A stretch of DNA of 64,000 nucleotides from Chloroflexota bacterium (lineage in GTDB: Bacteria > Chloroflexota > Anaerolineae > Anaerolineales > Anaerolineaceae), in the NCBI GenBank assembly GCA_012517865.1, contig JAAYUC010000018.1:19088-83087 (forward strand), given 5' to 3'. This document shows positions 60,404 to 64,000 of the stretch, one piece after another. Within the stretch, counting starts at the first letter, position 1. The number at the start of each line of letters is the position of its first letter. The notes below the pieces were generated by a model. It was given only the letters and a program-made list of their open reading frames with translations, ran no database searches and was not told where the DNA came from. Both the position numbers and the translations under genes were made by a program.

Positions 60404-61849
60404 GTGAAAACCTATCTTAATTCCACCGACAAGGCCTATCTGGATTTTACCCAAAAACGCACGGCGCATTGGGATGCACTCGCGGAAAAACCGCCCAAGA
60501 AAATCAATTGGAGCGCGTATTATCACAGGCGCCTCCGTCACGTGTACCAGCACATCATTCCTCCCGGTTGCGCAGTGTTGGAAGTGGGCTGCGGCAAGGG
60601 CGACTTGCTGGCCGCGGTAAAGCCTGCTCTGGGCGTGGGCATTGACTTTTCTGAAGCAATGGTCCGCGCTGCCCGGGGGGCGCACCCCGAAATGCGTTTT
60701 CTCCAGGCGGACGCGCACGCTCTGCCTGACCTGGGAGAGACTTTCGATTACATCATCCTCTCCGACCTGGTGAACGACCTTTGGGATGTCCAGCATGTTT
60801 TAAACCAGCTGCAACAGGTTTGCAGCCCGCGCACGCGCGTGGTGCTGAACTTTTATAACCGTGGATGGGAACTGCCGCTCAAAATTGCCCAATTCATTGG
60901 AACCGCGAAGTCTTTGCTGGACCAGAACTGGCTGACCCAGACAGATATGAAGAACCTGCTCAATCTGGGCAACTTTGAAGTTGTGCGAAAATGGACCGAA
61001 GTTCTTTTCCCATTCAATATTCCCCTTTTCAGCCCTTTGGTAAACCGGGTAATCGCCCGGCTCTGGCCTTTTAAGCACCTGTGTATGACCAATATGATGA
61101 TTGCCAGACCGCGCAGCGCTGGCGCTGAAAAACCGGCATCCGTCTCCGTGGTCGTGGCCGCGCGCAATGAGGCTGGGAATATTCCGCAGATATTTGAGCG
61201 CGTACCTGAAATGGGCAGCGGCACGGAAATTGTGTTTGTGGAAGGGCATTCCCAGGATAATACCTGGCAGGTCATTGAAGAAACCATGCAGCAAACCTCC
61301 CGGAACGTGAAACTGCTGAAGCAGCCCGGCAAGGGGAAGGGAGACGCGGTACGGGCAGGCTTTCAGGCTGCCAGCGGAGATGTGCTGATGATTCTGGATG
61401 CGGACCTGACGGTGCCCCCTGAGGATTTGCCGCGTTTCTACGACGCGTTGGTAAACAATCAGGGCGAATTCATCAACGGCGTCCGGTTGGTTTACCCCAT
61501 GGAAGAGGAAGCAATGCGCTTTTTGAACAGCCTGGGCAACAAATTTTTCAGCGTGGCGTTTTCCTGGCTGCTCGGGCAAAGCATTAAGGATACGCTTTGC
61601 GGGACGAAAGTGCTCTGGCGCATAGATTACGAAAAAATCGCGAAGAACCGCGCTTTCTTCGGAGACTTTGACCCCTTTGGGGATTTTGACCTGATTTTTG
61701 GCGCGGCTAAGCAGAACCTCAAGCTGGTGGATATGCCCATCCGCTACCGCGAACGCACTTACGGCAGCACAAATATTCAGCGCTGGCGGCACGGGCTCTT
61801 GCTGCTGCGTATGCTGTGGGTGGCTGCTGTCCGCCTCAAGTTTGTGTGA
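60404..61849 (+). CDS. Fusion of SAM methyltransferase and family 2 glycosyltransferase
   Basis: A 481-residue two-domain protein. Residues about 20-215 are a class I methyltransferase (VLEVGCGKGDLLAAV, then GIDFSEAMV). Residues about 237-480 are a GT-A glycosyltransferase (VSVVVAARNEAGNIPQIFERV, then ILDADLTVPPEDLPRFY). Only faint hydrophobic segments are seen, so it is probably a peripheral membrane enzyme. GTG 60404 is used, as the TGA of a 9-codon upstream frame (60378-60407) overlaps it. The likely role is synthesis of a polysaccharide or glycolipid; substrates are unknown. Confidence 0.85.
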   Translation: MKTYLNSTDKAYLDFTQKRTAHWDALAEKPPKKINWSAYYHRRLRHVYQHIIPPGCAVLEVGCGKGDLLAAVKPALGVGIDFSEAMVRAARGAHPEMRFLQADAHALPDLGETFDYIILSDLVNDLWDVQHVLNQLQQVCSPRTRVVLNFYNRGWELPLKIAQFIGTAKSLLDQNWLTQTDMKNLLNLGNFEVVRKWTEVLFPFNIPLFSPLVNRVIARLWPFKHLCMTNMMIARPRSAGAEKPASVSVVVAARNEAGNIPQIFERVPEMGSGTEIVFVEGHSQDNTWQVIEETMQQTSRNVKLLKQPGKGKGDAVRAGFQAASGDVLMILDADLTVPPEDLPRFYDALVNNQGEFINGVRLVYPMEEEAMRFLNSLGNKFFSVAFSWLLGQSIKDTLCGTKVLWRIDYEKIAKNRAFFGDFDPFGDFDLIFGAAKQNLKLVDMPIRYRERTYGSTNIQRWRHGLLLLRMLWVAAVRLKFV

Positions 61850-63850
61850 TTACTGGCAGGCAGAAATATCGAGCAGGCGCCGGAAAGCGCCACTGCCGCC
61901 AGATTCCTCCCCGACCACAACCACGCAGGGCTCTGAAAGACCGCTCCGGACTGCCTCAGAAAAATCGTCCCACTCTCCGCTGCCCAAATAAATATATTGG
62001 TAACCTCCCGCCTGGATTTTTCGGGGGTCCATGCTGCTGGCAAGGGCTTCGTATTCAGGCAGCGCGGCGTACCAGCTTTCGTTGGAACGCAGCGGCCTGG
62101 CAAAGACTGTGACTGCCCGGGAGGGTATAAGGTCGAAAACCATCACGTCATCTGGCAGCGCGTTCCAATATTTTTCCTGGAACGCGGCATCCAGCCGGTC
62201 GAGAAAATAACTTTCCTGCGGCACCTGCGCCGCGGCGGACTCTACTGCGAAATTGACCGCGCCCCCCAATGTGCTGAGCGCGCAAAGGCCGATAACAATG
62301 AAGCGCAGAGCCTGCTTTTTGCCGGGCAGCCAGTACCACAACAGCGGGACCGCGAAGAGGATTAGCAGCACTGCGCTGTAAAGGGTCAGGCGTTTGGTGG
62401 CGGATATGCCGGCCGCTCCCTGATATTCCACAAAAATTGTGAGGAAACTGGCTGCCGCGCCCAGGGCGAGAACAGGGAAAATGTAACGGCCGGCGCGAAA
62501 GCCCTTACGCCCCCAGATGATAAAGAGCGGGAGCAGCAGAAAAATCGGACCGACTTCGGCAGCGGCGGTGAATGCCTGCGCCCAATTAGTCAGGGCAAGG
62601 GTGCCCAGATGCGCGGAAACAAACGCGGGCGGCAGGCGCAGGCGGAAACCCAGACTGTAATACTGATTCTGGGCCGTTCCTCCGCGGCCGATTATCCGGG
62701 CTGCGATGCCAGCAGCAGCGCCGCTGAGAACGCCGCCCTGGATGAGCGCAATCAGGCCTGGCAGGAGCGCGAGCACCACAAGCGCTGTCCAGATTTCCCG
62801 ACGGTTCTCTTTTCCAGGTCGGAGGAGGCGCGCGACATAAACCACAACGAAGGCTCCAAGAAAGAACACGAACCAGATTTCATCGGTTATAGCCTGTGCC
62901 GCAAGCAGGGCGGCAACCACAACCATGCCGCCTTTGGATTTCCAACGTTCAAAGAAGAGGATGATTAGCAGGGCAATTGCCAGCCCCATGAGGCCGGTTC
63001 CATCGTGTTCCATCACCGCGGGGGTGTGAAAGCCGTTCCCATACGCGAAGGGGAAGGGGAATGGGCCGCCGCCTTCAATCGCCCAGGGCTTGGAAAGCGC
63101 CATTTTCAGGCTGCTGTCCGTCGCCAGGCCGGAACCAATCATTGTGACGCGCTCTGAGATTGCCGAGAGCAGCCTGCCGGGCAGAAAGAGCAATATCCAA
63201 CGCATACCGCCGGCCAAGGCAGTAAAAAGGGCTGTCAATATCCCGCCGTCTTTGCCGTGGGTCAGGCGCTGCCCCAGGAAGAACGCGTAGAGGATTGCCA
63301 GGCTGAAGAAAATGGCCCGGGAGAAGTCCAGAGCCGCCCAGGTGGGGAACCCTCCAGTGCGCATCCACTGCGCGGCGTTCAGCAGCAGCAAGTAATGGTA
63401 GTCAAAGCTGAGCGCAGGGTTGAGCGGAAAATGGGGCGGGATATCGCCGGCAGCCAGCATGGATGTCACCGGCAGATTTTGGTAGTCGTCGAAAATTGCC
63501 AGACCGCGCCCAATCATGAAGAAGATGTAGAGCAGGACAATGAATGCCAGCCACTGCCCGAGCGGGAAGCGCAGGGCTTCACGCGCGGTTTTCCAGGATT
63601 TCAGCCCAAGCGTCAGACCCAGACCAAGCGCGAATACCAGGCCTGCGCTGAGCCAGAAGGCCGGGACGGGCGCAAGGAACCGGCCTGTGAGGTTGGCCAG
63701 CCAGACTTGCAGGACAAGACCCAACCCCAAGCCGAGCAGAGTTGATTCGTGCCGTTGGGTCTTGATGGTGTTGATGAGGATCAGAAATCCACCGAAGGAC
63801 CAAAGCAATACCCAGAGGAGGACTGAAACAAGCGGGATAAATCTATCCAT
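61850..63850 (-). CDS. Large polytopic membrane protein, GT-C-like
   Basis: A 666-residue protein with about 14-15 transmembrane segments and a C-terminal soluble domain (about 555-666). A loop after the third or fourth helix carries FDDYQNLP, an acidic pair as found in GT-C glycosyltransferases that use polyprenyl-phosphate sugars. No other motif is recognised. A glycosyl or lipid-linked sugar transfer role fits the convergent methyltransferase-glycosyltransferase neighbour, but is inference. A TATAAT at about 63887-63892 (minus strand) is its likely -10, with a 40-base leader. Confidence 0.7.
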   Translation of the reverse strand: MDRFIPLVSVLLWVLLWSFGGFLILINTIKTQRHESTLLGLGLGLVLQVWLANLTGRFLAPVPAFWLSAGLVFALGLGLTLGLKSWKTAREALRFPLGQWLAFIVLLYIFFMIGRGLAIFDDYQNLPVTSMLAAGDIPPHFPLNPALSFDYHYLLLLNAAQWMRTGGFPTWAALDFSRAIFFSLAILYAFFLGQRLTHGKDGGILTALFTALAGGMRWILLFLPGRLLSAISERVTMIGSGLATDSSLKMALSKPWAIEGGGPFPFPFAYGNGFHTPAVMEHDGTGLMGLAIALLIILFFERWKSKGGMVVVAALLAAQAITDEIWFVFFLGAFVVVYVARLLRPGKENRREIWTALVVLALLPGLIALIQGGVLSGAAAGIAARIIGRGGTAQNQYYSLGFRLRLPPAFVSAHLGTLALTNWAQAFTAAAEVGPIFLLLPLFIIWGRKGFRAGRYIFPVLALGAAASFLTIFVEYQGAAGISATKRLTLYSAVLLILFAVPLLWYWLPGKKQALRFIVIGLCALSTLGGAVNFAVESAAAQVPQESYFLDRLDAAFQEKYWNALPDDVMVFDLIPSRAVTVFARPLRSNESWYAALPEYEALASSMDPRKIQAGGYQYIYLGSGEWDDFSEAVRSGLSEPCVVVVGEESGGSGAFRRLLDISACQ

Positions 63851-63955
63851 AAAGGCGCGGCTTTCCGATAAGGCGGTATATACGCTGATTATACATTGCC
63901 CTCAGAATGCTGTGCTGTTGGAAGCGCACGATAGCTGGCGGGTCAATAAACAAAA

Positions 63956-63972
63956 TCGGGCTGGGGAGCCCG
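63956..63972 (-). terminator. Probable terminator of a gene beyond the window edge
   Basis: CGGGCT-GGGG/C-AGCCCG hairpin; the minus strand continues ATTTTGTTTATT. It would end a leftward transcript entering from beyond position 64000. No coding region is supported between 63851 and 64000. Confidence 0.5.
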
Positions 63973-64000
63973 ACATATAAGCTTTGTTGATTTGCAGTCC

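Noticed and set aside
1..64000. In-frame TGA selenocysteine codons within the annotated genes
   Set aside because: All recognised enzymes here end at family-typical lengths, and no interrupted frame with homology on both sides of TGA was seen.
1..64000. CRISPR arrays, insertion sequences, prophage or integrase genes
   Set aside because: No spaced direct repeats, transposase motifs, terminal repeats or phage genes were found on reading both strands.

Overview
The window is a gene-dense bacterial chromosome segment, probably from an anaerobic member of the Chloroflexota, class Anaerolineae. This placement is an inference from gene content and style: tandem M16 peptidases, a zinc-ribbon MscL, many -10 boxes placed directly against start codons, moderately high GC, and no outer-membrane genes. 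No ribosomal RNA gene is present to prove it. I see no insertion sequence, prophage or CRISPR array.

Positions 1-15771 form one uninterrupted leftward block of 13 genes with gaps of at most 59 bases. From its upstream end it encodes FolD, an SsnA/8-oxoguanine-deaminase-type amidohydrolase, carbamate kinase, a threonine-synthase-like PLP enzyme, a glycosyltransferase, a second unusual fold-type II PLP enzyme, a small unknown protein, a HyuA-type dihydropyrimidinase, three divergent complex I/hydrogenase-4-like membrane subunits (B-, E- and F-like), a coiled-coil protein and SelB. Several members resemble genes of the selenium-linked anaerobic purine/urate degradation clusters known elsewhere (ssnA, hyuA, yqeA). 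The ring-opening deaminase, hydantoinase-type hydrolase, carbamate kinase and folate enzyme would fit a pathway from purine to ATP plus C1 units. The selenium link is reinforced by a full tRNA-Sec (anticodon TCA) at 58303-58396, so the organism decodes UGA as selenocysteine. SelA, SelD and any selenoprotein are outside the window.

Positions 15829-29482 are mostly rightward housekeeping: uridine kinase, a VTT membrane protein, RsmG, an unknown protein, a structured intergenic region, Pth, Mfd, a G5/3D cell-wall protein, RsmA, MscL, and then an overlapping set of an orphan DNA methyltransferase, a nucleoside phosphorylase and an alkaline-phosphatase-like enzyme. Positions 29493-38618 are leftward: metallophosphoesterase, AcpS, an M16 peptidase pair, a membrane protein, an M19 dipeptidase, ribosomal protein S1 and FtsK. 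Rho, a LysM/M23 peptidase and tRNA-Arg(CCT) follow on the plus strand.

Positions 41651-64000 are mixed: a secreted three-repeat protein, Hsp20, an M23 peptidase, a metallo-beta-lactamase-like protein, asparaginase, an endonuclease III-like enzyme, MiaB, a STAS protein, two secreted or membrane HExxH proteins, guanylate kinase, rhomboid protease, a HAD phosphatase, a PAP2 phosphatase, a GH13 amylase, tRNA-Sec, a solute-binding lipoprotein, RNase HI, a methyltransferase-glycosyltransferase fusion and a large polytopic membrane protein.

The strongest candidates for something undescribed are the leftward 15.8-kb block that joins purine catabolism to SelB, and inside it the orphan, degenerate antiporter-like B/E/F trio with no hydrogenase or dehydrogenase subunits beside it.
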